A stretch of DNA of 64,000 nucleotides from Centroberyx gerrardi (lineage: Eukaryota; Chordata; Actinopteri; Beryciformes; Berycidae), in contig NC_136004.1 of NCBI RefSeq assembly GCF_048128805.1, forward strand, positions 20,443,284-20,507,283, given 5' to 3'. This document shows, piece after piece, positions 25,190 to 36,600 of the stretch. The notes beneath the pieces are model-generated. The model was given only the letters and a program-made list of their open reading frames with translations. It searched no databases and was not told the origin of the DNA. Positions within the stretch are counted from its first letter, which is position 1. Every line of letters starts with the position of its first letter. Both the position numbers and the translations under genes were made by a program.

Positions 25190-26684
25190 CTTCTTCCTGG
25201 ATTAGAGAGAGAAAAGGAACTAGTATTTGTCTTTGAACGAGTTGAGATGTGCTTAATGTATCCTGCCAAATGATAAACAGTCTCAAAAGTGGAAACATCA
25301 TGTGGAAAATTGATCAAAAGTACATGCAACTACTTTTTTCTTCTGCTTTTGATTTATGATGTGAAACAGTTTCTCAGAGGTTTTCCCGTAGTTCTGCGGA
25401 GGGACTGTCACTGGGCACACCTCTGGTGTTGACACCCACACCTCTCAGTGTTCAACCTGAAACCTTTCACTTCTCTCTTTCGCATAGATCTCCTTTCTCC
25501 TACCTCCTCTCCTGAAATCAGGAACTTAGTTGTGACATGTTCACCTCTACCTCCCACACACTTTTCGCTTCTCCATCTCTTTCTCTCTGCTCTGTTCATC
25601 TTTTTTGCATTGATGGCTGAGGGGCACTTCCCCTTTTGCCTTCCACTGATAGTGATACGTGATGGTTTAATTTATTTCAGATATGTTCAGCAGCCTATAA
25701 TCTGAATTCAAGGTTAAATATTGGTACACAATGGAGGAACATTAACACTGTGCTGTTAAGATGTCATAGAATTTCAAATAACAGTTACTATGTGTATACT
25801 ATAGTGTAGATATATGGGAAAGACGGAGATGATGGGCATTGATAGAGAGAGGGAGGTGATACTCAGACAGGAACTGTCTCACTTCTGCATCACAGTCAAA
25901 AATAGAGCTAAACAATCTTGTAAATATCTATTCTATTCCTGTAAATAGTTTTTGTGCATTTTCCATGACAAACTAATGCTGTACGTATCAGTCCTCAGTA
26001 GCATGACCTTGAGCTCTAGTATAACACGTTATACTGTTAAAAAGATGATGACAGAGAGGGAATATGATAAGGATGATGAGGATAGTGATGATGATGATGA
26101 TGATAAGATGAGAACAGTCAAACTACTAGGGATTACAGACAAATTCACAAAGTCACAAAGTCACATCAACTTAATTCACAACAAAAATTTGTGTTGTGTG
26201 TGCCAATCCAAGCAGTGTAACACACTTTTTAATATTACAGTTGAAAAGGAATAAGAAATATCTGCTCATTTCAATACTATACTTAACTGAAGCAGACACT
26301 AAAGAGATCCTAATATTTTGATATTAATTATCGAAACATAAACCCTTTTTCATCTGTGAGTGATATTTAGAATACAAACATTTCACAACACCCAGTATAT
26401 CTTAAGGTTTGTCTGCTATTCTCCTACTTCCAGAGGTTTTTAAGCAGTTTTTCAACACTTTCCTTTTTCTCTTGTGGATAACACACTGTTCTGTTATATC
26501 CCTTCACCTCTCCCACTGATCAGGAAGGTGCAAAGACCCCAGCCCTTACTTTTCCTCACAATGCATTCCAAACAATCCATTAAAACACCCAACTGAAGCC
26601 CCTCCTTACCCGTATGCCAGTCAGTGCCATCTAAGTGTGTGTGTGCTGTGAGATTGCAGCAGTGTGTGTGTGTGTGTAACTTAC

Positions 26685-26840
26685 CAGTGCAGTGTAGTAG
26701 AGTGTGTTTTCTATGATGCTGTGGCTCTGTGTTGGCCAAAGTGCTGCAGCTGCTGTTGTACCTGTTCTGCGTTCTCTCTCTTCTATTCGCCGTGCAACTC
26801 TCCTGACAATGAGCCGCCCGTCCGCGGATAGCATTTGAAG
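26685..26840 (-). other. znf366: Probable 5' untranslated first exon of znf366
   Basis: On the minus strand a GC-rich segment ends at 26685 with a consensus donor (cactg|GTAAGT). No coding potential with family similarity is present. The next acceptor on this strand, before 25196, starts the znf366 coding exon, so a non-coding first exon is the simplest reading. The transcription start (upper limit) is a guess. Confidence 0.45.
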
Positions 26841-26939
26841 TGACTTAAGAAAGAGAACAGGAACAGTCACTTTGTTCTCATTTTTCAGATGAGTACCTTC
26901 GGAGAGAAGGAAGGAAGGGAGGGGAGAGGAAGTCAACAA

Positions 26940-28147
26940 GCCTAGTGCCTTCCTGCAGAAAAATAAGGAAACACTAGATAGACATCTCCATTTCTCTATG
27001 AAATAGGGATTTACACAGCTTTGGGAAGAACTACGGGTGGCAAGATTTGATGTTTAACAAGAAGAACAATGCATTTACTATGTTTAACAGTTGTAAAGTG
27101 TCATGCAATGACGGGAGATGGTCTCAGTCTGTGAAGACCATTTATCCTTTTGTCTTTTTCCAGCTCAGAGAAATGTCTGTTATTTACGACTGAAGCCAGA
27201 CTGATTTCATATTTGAAATGAATAAAAACTGTTATGTTTTAAAATGAAAGGTGAAAACATGTTAAGCCAGTAAATACGTAGACTGAAAGTATGGGATTCA
27301 AATATCTCAGTCATTTATGGTTCTACCAGAGAAAGGTCAGTCTGTCCATAGGTTCATACTGTCTATCATACTTTTTCACTGATTTTAGTGATGAAATGAA
27401 AGTAACAATAGAGAGCAAACAACATGGCATTACCAAAAGCACAATAGATTGTCTAAGATACTTTAATTTGTCTATATACTTCTTGTCAGTATATTTCATG
27501 CATGAACTGACAAAACACAGACAATACTGGACTACAGTGCTATAGTGTAATATTATTTCAGGTGGATAGATTGTTAATTTCATGGTATTTCTTCCAAGCA
27601 TGACAGATAAAACCATAGACCGTATTAAATTAATGGATGAATGGGTGAAATGTGTAAACACAGCCACTAGGGGGCAAGAGTGACCCATTGCCGAAAGGAT
27701 GTTTGTTTGTCTTGGTGAGGCTCCAGTCCATCTCACACTACAGTGGACTGTGTGACAGCTTGTCATATTTCCTCTTACTTCCCTAATTAGTCTTCATATC
27801 TTCATAGGCTGACTGTGGTTATGTTCTGTGATCTGTCTGTGGGTGTCAGATATAAATAAGCTCACAGTTTTAACTCTGCCTTTTCGGTACAGAAGTTAGC
27901 ACAGGAAGACGTTGTCAATTAGGTTTTGTCGTCATAATTGAGATGAGGTGGCAGTGAGTAAATCTAGAGGGAGCGGAAGTAATTGAGCTCATCTCATTGA
28001 AACGGTGAAACTGTCTTTAATCGGTTGTGGCCAGTCATTAGCTGTGTTAATTAGCTTGTAAGACCAATTAACCTAAGACCTGGACAATGTGTGTGTCAAT
28101 TCCTATGAGGAATTAAGAACTTCATTAAAAGGATGGACAATTAGTAG

Positions 28148-28201
<54 letters not shown>

Positions 28202-28800
28202 ACATGTCAAAGCATGTAGTTGTGAGAGTAAGATTAGGTCCATGCTTGTTTTCATTATTCTGTTTGTCTACAAAACATCCACTCTGCTACAAGCTCAGGT
28301 ACTGGCAGGGCATCATGGTTGTATTTACTACATGGTACTCTCTGTTTCATGGGTTCAAATGAGTCTTTATAATAAGTCTTTGTCACCTGTTTTCTTCACT
28401 TTGTCCCATCTTTCCTGAAGGAGATCAGTACGCACCCTAATAACGCAGTAAAGCTTAAAAAATTAATCTCCATTTTTTTTGTTAAATAAACGTGCTATAC
28501 CTCCACCACCTCCACTCACGAGCCACGACACTAGACTACTAGACTATGGCTTTGAATGATTTCATCCCCCCATCCTCTTCTTGACCACCCTGACTTTCTC
28601 CCCTAACATGCATGGTCACGGACCACAAGCCATTCTCTAATGATTCTCAATAGCGAGATACGAACCAGGCCGCTGAACTGCCCGGCCTTTTGACCCGGCC
28701 TGTCCAGAGGCCAGCTTCATCAATGGAGGTGACAGTAACTGAGACCAGCTCATTAAGGCTCTCTAAGTGGCTTTTGGGTTTCTGTGTCACTCTCAAATGA
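26940..28800. other. Intergenic region between znf366 and oxt
   Basis: The two genes diverge from this interval. No coding exon was seen; the frame at 27323-27766 resembles no family. A long (TG)n run lies at 28150-28201. The interval should contain the promoters of both genes, but only the oxt TATA box is visible as a defined site. Confidence 0.5.
28150..28201 (+). repeat. (TG)n microsatellite upstream of oxt
   Basis: About 25 uninterrupted TG units roughly 650 bp upstream of the oxt TATA box. Confidence 0.95.
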
Positions 28801-28811
28801 AGGCTTGAGAG

Positions 28812-28818
28812 TATATAA
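28812..28818 (+). promoter_or_regulatory. oxt: TATA box of oxt
   Basis: TATATAA in the context gagagtatataagggg. It lies about 235 bp before the start codon. A transcription start about 30 bp downstream would give a short leader, which appears to be interrupted by an intron (28918-29046). Confidence 0.75.
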
Positions 28819-29048
28819 GGGGTGTCAGTGGCACCAAGAATAGAGAACTGGACAAGCATCTGGGACCTTCTGAAGGAAGCACTTGAATTCTACTGTACAT
28901 CAAACGATTAGCATCAAGTGAGTACATTTTGCTTTGTGGATATCTGTCCAGCTTAGATTTTGAGTTTTCATCTTGTATGTGCAGGTACTTTATCAAAAGG
29001 TTTTGGTCTTCTCACCTCCTCTCCATCTTTCTCTCACTCTATATAGAA

Positions 29049-30836
29049 ATGACCGGAGCTGCTGTGTCTCTGTGCCTACTTTTCCTCCTGTCTGTATGTT
29101 CGGCGTGCTACATCTCCAACTGCCCTATCGGAGGGAAGAGATCCATCATGGATGCCCCACTACGCAAGGTGAGCTGCCTTTATCGCTCTCTAACTTAGAT
29201 CTCCTTTATCAAGAAGTAAATTCACAAGTTGGTTGGTGAAAAGCAAACTGGCCTAGGCTGCTGACTTCAAAAAGGGGCTTCTCAAATCTGAGAATCACAC
29301 ACCTCAGAATCAATCAATTATTACTGACACTTAGTTTGCTACATCAAAGTAGCTTCCCAGACATTTTCATTTGACTCTAAATACTCTTTTGTGTGAAAGA
29401 GCCAAAGGACCAAACAGCAGAAACAGACAAAAGAATAGAAAAACATTAAACAAAAAAAACAGTACTGACTTTCAGAAATTCACCCAAGAAAGCTTGAAAG
29501 AGACTAACCATCTGTCAATGATGAAATGATGAATACGCTGTTTCTATGGAATATTGTGTTAAAATGTGGTGGCATTACAGTCAGAATAACCACCTGTCTC
29601 CTCCTCCAGTGCATGTCCTGTGGCCCTGGGGACAGGGGCCGCTGCTTCGGCCCCAGTATCTGCTGCGGAGAGGGCCTGGGCTGCCTGCTGGGCTCCCCAG
29701 AAACAGCTCACTGTGTGGAGGAGAACTACCTGCTCACCCCCTGCCAGGCCGGAGGGAGACCCTGTGGATCTGAGGGAGGACGCTGCGCTGCTGCAGGACT
29801 CTGCTGTGATGCAGGTGAGACAGTCTGCAAGGATCGATTCATAAAATATCTTAGGACTGGAACGCTGATCTAGCATCAGCTTGGATGTAGCTAAATGGGA
29901 CAAATGCTTGTGTTGCACCAGGATGCTGATTTGAATCTCAACTCAGCAAATGTTGAGATGTTCCACAGTGTTTTTTTTTATGTGGTCCGGTCGTTCAGTG
30001 GGTAGAGAATGGTGCTAATGCTGCCAGGTTTAGGGGTTTGATTCCCATTGGGGCCAACCATGCTTAAAATGTAAGGCGCAGATAGATAGAAGAAGATAGA
30101 AGCATCTACCAACTGGCATATGTTAACATGAGGTTTTCTACTTCAGTCACTGTGAAGTCCTAGATCACTACTCTTGTTCTGAAAAGGTTAATGAAAAAGT
30201 TACTTATACTATTATGTTTGTGTGCTTCTTTGATATCTCTATGGGATCTGCAAGGATATGTGTTACGGTGCACATAGTGTAGAACAGTGATTCTCAACCT
30301 TTTTCATATCAAGGACCCCTAATTTAGTCCACATTATGGCCACGGACCCCCATTTGATGAGATTTTGTCTCTCAGACCCAAATCTGAGACTATTTTTATT
30401 GTCAGATATGATTTTGTTCAGAATTCCATGACTATCTGTATTGTAGGTAGAGAGATAACAGTGAAGCTATGATTAAAATAGTCGTTCTTCTACATTCTCT
30501 AATTGTGTTAACTTCTTGTAAATGAAATAATGGTGAAGTTTAACACTTTATCAATTTGTTGGGGACCCCCTGGAACCCCCTCAAGGACCACTGGTGGGCC
30601 CGGACCCCACGTTGAGAACCAGTGTAGAATACAAGAAAAAAATACATGATCTAAGAAATAACTCCTCCTGTTTGCTTTTCAAAATCCTAGAAAGCTGCAC
30701 CACAGACCAATCCTGTCTCACCGAGGAGGAAGGCGAGGATCAAGCCAGCCAATTCGAAGGCAGCGACTCTGGTGACATCATCCTCAGGCTCCTGCACCTG
30801 GCCGGCCACACTTTTCCTCATCGAATTCACCAATGA
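29049..30836 (+). CDS. oxt: Isotocin-neurophysin precursor, three coding exons
   Basis: Coding exons 29049-29168, 29610-29814 and 30691-30836; 471 nt, 156 aa plus stop. Residues 1-19 are a signal peptide ([19 protein letters not shown]). The nonapeptide CYISNCPIG is at residues 20-28, followed by GKR for cleavage and C-terminal amidation; Ser at hormone position 4 and Ile at position 8 identify isotocin, not vasotocin or mesotocin. The neurophysin part begins at residue 32 and keeps all 14 cysteines, with [12 protein letters not shown] and [15 protein letters not shown]. The C-terminal tail is Leu-rich ([10 protein letters not shown]) and copeptin-like, as in other fish. The exon split (hormone / central neurophysin / C-terminal neurophysin) is that of the family. 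Made in preoptic neurons and released from the neurohypophysis. The start is preceded by a strong acceptor at 29046, suggesting a 5' leader intron with donor at 28918. Poly(A) signal at 30989. Confidence 0.97.
29985..30080 (+). mobile_element. tRNA-derived SINE head in oxt intron
   Basis: A tRNA-like head is visible: A-box region gttcagtgggtagagaatgg, then a B box ggtttgattcc about 35 bp later. The tail is not clear. It lies in the second coding intron of oxt (29815-30690). Confidence 0.55.
30285..30621 (+). mobile_element. Non-autonomous hAT element in oxt intron, 8-bp target duplication
   Basis: The element starts cagtgattctcaaccttttt and ends with the inverted copy gttgagaacca, and is flanked by an exact 8-bp direct repeat, gtgtagaa (30277-30284 and 30622-30629). 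The 8-bp duplication and CAGTG terminus fit the hAT superfamily. It encodes nothing. The right end lacks the last three terminal bases. It ends about 70 bp before the acceptor of the last oxt exon. Confidence 0.85.
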
Positions 30837-30988
30837 GCTGCCTCTGAGTCCAGGGTCTCATGGGAGACTCCCCAGGTGTAGGGATGGAATGGGACTCGTA
30901 GTTCTAGTTCAAATAGCTGTATTTCTTCGTTCATCCCACCTATCCCATCATCACTTGGCTCGTTTTTGCTCTATCACCTGGCAACCTC

Positions 30989-30994
30989 AATAAA
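30989..30994 (+). terminator. oxt: Polyadenylation signal of oxt
   Basis: AATAAA about 150 bp after the oxt stop codon; a second AATAAA lies near 31090. Confidence 0.75.
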
Positions 30995-31099
30995 TGGGAC
31001 CCTGAGTACGTTTGTTAATATATTTTTATGTATGGAAATAGGGATGAATACTGACAATGGTGTGTATCATCCAGATATCTGTGTGTTGGAATAAAGTTT

Positions 31100-32700
31100 G
31101 AGAGAGTATAAAATGCCTGTGTCTATAAAATGTGTCTTTTTCTCAGAGTTCCTGACTAGAACAACTGGTATTCATAGTATTCCCATGATGTCACATGCAT
31201 TTCCTACCAATATGGCGCTTTACAATACACACAGCTCATTGGCTGTGTTTGTCGTCTGATTGTAATCATCTGTTAATTTATTACAATCACCTGTTATTTT
31301 CCTACCAAGATGGCCATGTGGTGATGTAACAGAATGCTATGAATAGTATGCTACTTTCAAACTTCTATAACATGAATTATGAAATTATTGATAATCAATT
31401 AAATGGACGTGAATTTTTCAAACCTTCAAAATATTTTTTTCTATATACAGTAAATGCTGCATTAGCATAAATCTTATCAGGTTGCAGTAGAAAACTATAT
31501 TCCTCTATCATCAAACGTACAAAGCCCACAACTGTCTTTATCTCCTTTCAGATGTTCAGCTTTGCATAATCCTGTAAAACACTGTGTGGCCCCCACATTT
31601 TCCTGACAGTAGGAATATGTCATGAAGGATTCTTGTAGGACCTGTTGTGTTTTTACCTTTGAACTTAGCCAGGCTGGTTCATTGTCCCCTTAGTGACACA
31701 CTATCACTGATGCTATCATTGTTATCATGAGCGGTAGTCACCTTTGAACGGCATCTTAATTGGTCACTCCATGGTTTTAACTTTCATTATAAGCCATAAA
31801 TCTCTTGTCATTGCTATAATAGGTTAAAACCACACCACCTGATTAGTTAAAGGTTAACTTGGAAAAAGTAAATTCCTGTGACTAACTTGGCACTCAAACT
31901 CCAGCCATCGTCCACATCCGGCACACATAGATAAAAACAAAACAAACAAAAAAAGCATTAGACAAAAGGTAGAAATAAGACACAGACTCTGTTTCATCTT
32001 GCCTGCCATTAAACTGAATCAAAACAAGATTTATTCTCTTAAGAAGTGAACGAGTGGAAGATAATAGCTCAGAAAAAACTTTTGAGCTACAGTCAGTTTG
32101 AACTAATGAGAGTTCATCAATACAGACCTGTTGCATTCCCCAAAGCAGAAATATTGTAGAGGGCAGGAAAGGAGGGGAAGAGGGGATGGAATTAGCAAGA
32201 GGAAAGAGGGAAGGAAAGGAGGATGGAAGGAGGGAGAGCAGAAATCAGGAGGCTGAGGCCGAGGGTTGAGGGGAGCAGGGAGGGAAGGAAGGAAGGAAGG
32301 AAGGAAGGAGAAGGAAGATGGAGGGAGGGAGAAAGCAGCAGGTGAAGTTAAGTAACTTCTACCCTTGAAGCAAAACGTCAGAAGTAGCCTAAGTGTATTG
32401 GTAATATTACATCCAGTCAGAAGTTTTAGGGGTATCATACATGCACAGTTAGTGTATATGTTAGTGTGACTTAAAAAGACTGACCAGATCGTTAAAAAAA
32501 ATCTACTGTGCAGGAATTAGACCCCAGTATTGACTCAATGCACCGATGCTGTCACTTCACAATACTGTCACACAGTTTTTTTCCCTCTGGGTTAAAGGTT
32601 GCCTGACTTTAGTCTAGTCATGCTCTATCTCTGTTATCTGCCTGGCTCAGTCTTATCGCTGTAGGCTCTACTTTGAGCTCTGCTGAATGAAGTGGGCTGG
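31100..32700. other. Intergenic region between oxt and fabp1
   Basis: No exon recognised. The main landmark is a plus-strand polypurine tract at 32157-32340. The open minus-strand frame 32103-32438 is only the pyrimidine complement of that tract. Confidence 0.6.
32157..32340 (+). repeat. Polypurine tract with (GGAA)n core
   Basis: About 180 bp with very few pyrimidines, including roughly six GGAA units near 32284-32308. It lies about 420-600 bp upstream of the fabp1 TATA box. Confidence 0.85.
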
Positions 32701-32726
32701 AACTACATTAATTGGAGACACCTGTG

Positions 32727-32739
32727 GTTAATGATTGCA
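32727..32739 (+). promoter_or_regulatory. fabp1: HNF1-like site upstream of fabp1
   Basis: GTTAATGATTGCA agrees with most positions of the HNF1 consensus GTTAATNATTAAC and lies about 18 bp upstream of the TATA box. HNF1-alpha is a known activator of mammalian FABP1. Binding here is inference from position and sequence. Confidence 0.45.
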
Positions 32740-32756
32740 GCGTTGGAGTGTGAGAG

Positions 32757-32762
32757 TATAAA
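32757..32762 (+). promoter_or_regulatory. fabp1: TATA box of fabp1
   Basis: TATAAA in gagagtataaaacagg, 54 bp before the start codon, giving a predicted leader of about 25 nt. Confidence 0.85.
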
Positions 32763-32810
32763 ACAGGCAGATGAAAGTAGCTTACTTTACCTTCACAGTC
32801 TGCCATCACC

Positions 32811-34030
32811 ATGTCTTTCTCTGGAAAGTACCAGCTGGAGTCTCAGGAGAATTTTGAGCCTTTCATGAAGGCCATTGGTAAGATTTCTGCTTGTTGAGTG
32901 AGCTTCATAACCATTGACTAAAAAAAACATTTTGTCATATTCACATTATCTGCTTTGTTCTGAAGTGCAGGTGGAATTGGAATATATATTTTTTTTCAGT
33001 GACAAATAAGTTTATTCTGTTTTTTGTGGAGGGGCAAATGAAACAAGACTTTTGCAATGAAACATGGTTAACTGACTTATCTAGCATTAGCACTGGCACT
33101 TTAAAAGTCTAATGCTGAGTTACAGCTGGCTCTGTAACTGTTGGGCATGGAAGTAAGAATCACTTGCCTGCAATGTAAAGAACAAAACACTAATTGGCTG
33201 TACAACACATGCATAGCAATTCCAATCCACCATAATCCTCTGTCTTCTCTGTGAATCAAAGTGTTTATCTGTCTCAATCAACTGCTGTCTGTCCTAGGTC
33301 TCCCTGATGAACTCATCCAGAAGGGCAAAGACATCAAGAGCATCTCTGAGATTGAGGAGACTGGTGACAACTTCAAAGTGACAGTCACCACTGGCTCAAA
33401 GGTCCTCGTCAACTCCTTCATCATTGGACAGGAGGCTGAGCTGGAGACTGTCACTGGAGAGAAGGTCAAGGTAAGCTAAGTGTCTTTTCTTTTTTCACTG
33501 CTGTGGTCTGACACTTGGTGTTTTGAATATGTTTCCCCATTTATGGAGTAGGTTTCATGCTGTTTAAGAAGCTGACTTTAGGGCTTCAAAGTTGATGCAG
33601 CACTGTCTCTTCTACAATGAAATGTAAATGGGAGTAAGGAATGGGTTGCTTAAACATTTTACTACGTACTTAAAGTAATTCTGACACTTGACTGTAACGG
33701 CAGAGTTGTCAGCTGCAGTAGAAATTGCCACATTAACTAAAGTTGATGGCACATGTTTTTCTTGCATTAGACTAACCTTGTGTTTCCACCTCTCAAAGGC
33801 GGTCGTTAAGCGTGAAGGCAACAAACTGAAGGTCTCCCTGAAGGGAATTGAGTCCGTCACAGAACTGGTGGATGGGAGCACAATTGTCAATGTGAGTAGG
33901 CTAACAAGCAGGAAGTTCTGACAAGTCTGTATTGAGACCTCAAAAGCCCTTCTAATGCTACTTTCTTCTCCCTTTTCAGACAATGACTCTGGGTGGCATT
34001 GTATACAAGAGGACAAGCAAACGCATGTGA
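32811..34030 (+). CDS. fabp1: Liver-type fatty-acid-binding protein, four exons
   Basis: Exons 32811-32877, 33298-33470, 33799-33891 and 33980-34030 (67, 173, 93 and 51 nt). The four-exon structure, split within the first Gly codon after KAI, is the invariant one of the FABP family; 384 nt give 127 aa plus stop, the length of human FABP1. The N terminus [20 protein letters not shown] differs from human by two residues, and TMTLGG and KRTSKRM close the protein. FABP1 is a cytosolic ten-strand beta-barrel carrying long-chain fatty acids and bile-related ligands in liver and intestine. By similarity it looks closest to fish fabp1b, but orthology to a or b copies needs a tree. TATA box and an HNF1-like site lie just upstream, AATAAA just downstream. 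It converges tail to tail on smyd1, with about 490 bp between stop codons. Confidence 0.97.
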
Positions 34031-34047
34031 ACATCTGCACTTGGGAT

Positions 34048-34053
34048 AATAAA
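34048..34053 (+). terminator. fabp1: Polyadenylation signal of fabp1
   Basis: AATAAA 18 bp after the fabp1 stop codon, giving an unusually short 3' untranslated region. Confidence 0.85.
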
Positions 34054-34357
34054 ATGTGTAAAAAGGCAGAACTGTGTCTTGAGTGTTCAGGAATTTGTTT
34101 TCAAGGCAGAAGCTAGACTGTCCCGTGAATTCAGTCCTTAATGGGAGCACTGCAATATGGCTGAGCTTTGGGCTGGGTAAAGGGCAACAAGCTAGTACTT
34201 TCTAGGTGCTCGGGTGGAGTGTTTGGACAATCGGGTAATGCACACTGTATGTATCTTGTGTGTTTTATCCCCAAGGGTGGCAAAATGAGAAATTTCTCTC
34301 TACAGGGGATTAAGTATCCTCATTGAAAGGAAATGCACTCAAGTCTGTTTAGAAACT

Positions 34358-34363
34358 TTTAAT
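34358..34363 (-). terminator. smyd1: Polyadenylation signal of smyd1
   Basis: ATTAAA on the minus strand about 155 bp after the smyd1 stop codon. It lies about 310 bp from the opposing fabp1 signal, so the transcripts probably do not overlap. Confidence 0.6.
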
Positions 34364-34516
34364 GAAAAGTGTAGCCTACAAAAGCTTGAGCGGTACAGAC
34401 GATTACCATGTGACGCTGTGGGGGGAGGGGGCACTTTCACACTAACACAGGGGAAGCTAATTAAAACTGACAATGGGATGATTTCTTGATTCTTTGACTT
34501 GACTGCAGTTCTGTGA

Positions 34517-36558
34517 TCACTTTCTCCGGTGGAAGAGGTTCTTGATTCCCTCCTCCACAGACCTGGGTTCATTCATCATGGTCATTGGTCGGTTCTTCAG
34601 CGCTGCCTCTCTCATACTGTGGTAAACGTACTCGTTCTGTTTGAACATCCTCAACTCCATCTCTGTCTGCATGCGCATTGCCTAGGGGAAAAATATCGCA
34701 GTTTAAATTTATACACCCTGGCAACGGTGTATACTACACTGAAAGTGATGGCCTATGCATTGGCCAGTTAAGATTTAGGACCAATTTGCCCAGAGTGGTA
34801 TTCAAAAAGAATCTATGATATTGGTCAAAACTACTAAAGGATAACTGATATTCCATTGGTTTACACTTTTGAATGATCCCTCAATGTGTTATGTCCCGCC
34901 CCAACATCCTGTTTCAACAGCAAATGCATCAAATCAAGGAAGTAAAGATGCCGTTTCATGGAGTCTTTAAGGTCTTTACCTCCAGGTCCTTGGTGATGGG
35001 ATGTGTAGGGCCGTGGGTGATCATGAGAATGGCGTAGGCCTTGCAGATCATCCCGTGGCCGACCTCTATAAGCCCAGCCTGCCAGTGGGTCACTCCTGCC
35101 CGCATGGTAGCCATGCCCAGAGCTGCGTTGTTTGGGTGGTACAGTTTTCTGTCGGGAAGAATCAACATTTAAATCCATTTAGATTCAAGTTCTTTTTAGT
35201 TTTTTGGGGGAGATGGTTGACAGCTTACAGTCTGTGTATGCTTTCATAATTGCTGGCTAGAGTGTCCATCTAAGCATGACTTGCAAGAATGATGCATATT
35301 CACATTTGTGTACCTGACTATAGGCTACTCATTTAGCCATTGTGTCACTCTCATGTCCTACTCACATGTATCCGTCCACCATTTTGCGGGCGTAATCTGC
35401 AGCATCGTCAAAGAACTGCAGGTAAGCCTGCACCTCACTTAATGTGCTCCACATCCTCAGCAGGTAGATGTGAGTCTCAGCCAAAACTGTTTCTGACTTC
35501 TCTATGCTGTCCCTGCACATCTTTACCACCTGAGAGAAAGAACATGGGAGAAATTTGAAAAACAATTTGGCAGTGGGACAGAAAGCTCATAAGAGAGACA
35601 GCAGAGACACGTCTTTGATTTGAAATATACAATACTTGAGATATGATACAGTACCTCATGGTAGTCACCGTTTAGGCGAGCCTTATCTATCTTCTCCAGC
35701 ATTTGATAGCAATAATCTGTTGCCTCCTTCACCTGCTCTTCTGGTGGCTAAGAGTTGAAGATGGGAGAGGGTCAGGGATCTGAGTTTAATGATGGGCTGA
35801 AGACATCAAAGGTTGTTCCACCACCTATTGAACAGTACTACACTGACACTGAAATACGCCACAAAAATATGCTCAATCAAATTCTAAATTATATCTATTT
35901 TTTTATATATATAGAAGCAAGTTGCAAAGGTTTCTATCTTAAGTCAAAAGAGGACACTGGTTTGTCATACAAAAGTCTAGGCACCATGATAGCAAAGGTC
36001 TGAAAGCATTTATCTTCTGTCTGGAGTAGACTTTGGACCTGCCAAAGAGGCCCGGTCCAAGACTCCTGGACTATTCTCAGGCTAATAGCACCTTAGATCT
36101 GCTTCAGTTCTTACGCCACTCATGAATCCTTAAAGAATGAGTCTTGGATTTAATGGGAAATTCAGATGACCTGAAAGAACTGTTAAAAACCTTGTCAAGT
36201 TTGTTAGATAATGTTAAATGAATGGGATTCATCAGAAATATGACAAAAATGCTGATGTTTGTATGGCTATTACCAGATAACCAAACCACATGCATTTCAT
36301 TACAGTTTTATAGTCCGGAGAGTACTCTTGGGCCAAAGAGCCATAAAAATATCAGTTGTGGGGGAAAAAACAATCGTCCTTAAACTGCTTTCTCGTGCTT
36401 TGGTATGAGGCTCTCTTGGATTTTTTCATGGTTGGATGTTTAAAAAGGGAGGAAGGCTTATGATATGGCTCCACTGTGCCGTACACTGTTGAACCCTTAA
36501 ATGCTGCTGATAACACCTGGCACATGCTATTTATAACTCTGGACACACACACACACAC

Positions 36559-36600
<42 letters not shown>

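Noticed and set aside
29993-30070. Functional tRNA gene
   Set aside because: A and B boxes are present, but no cloverleaf with paired acceptor stem can be drawn; a SINE head fits better.
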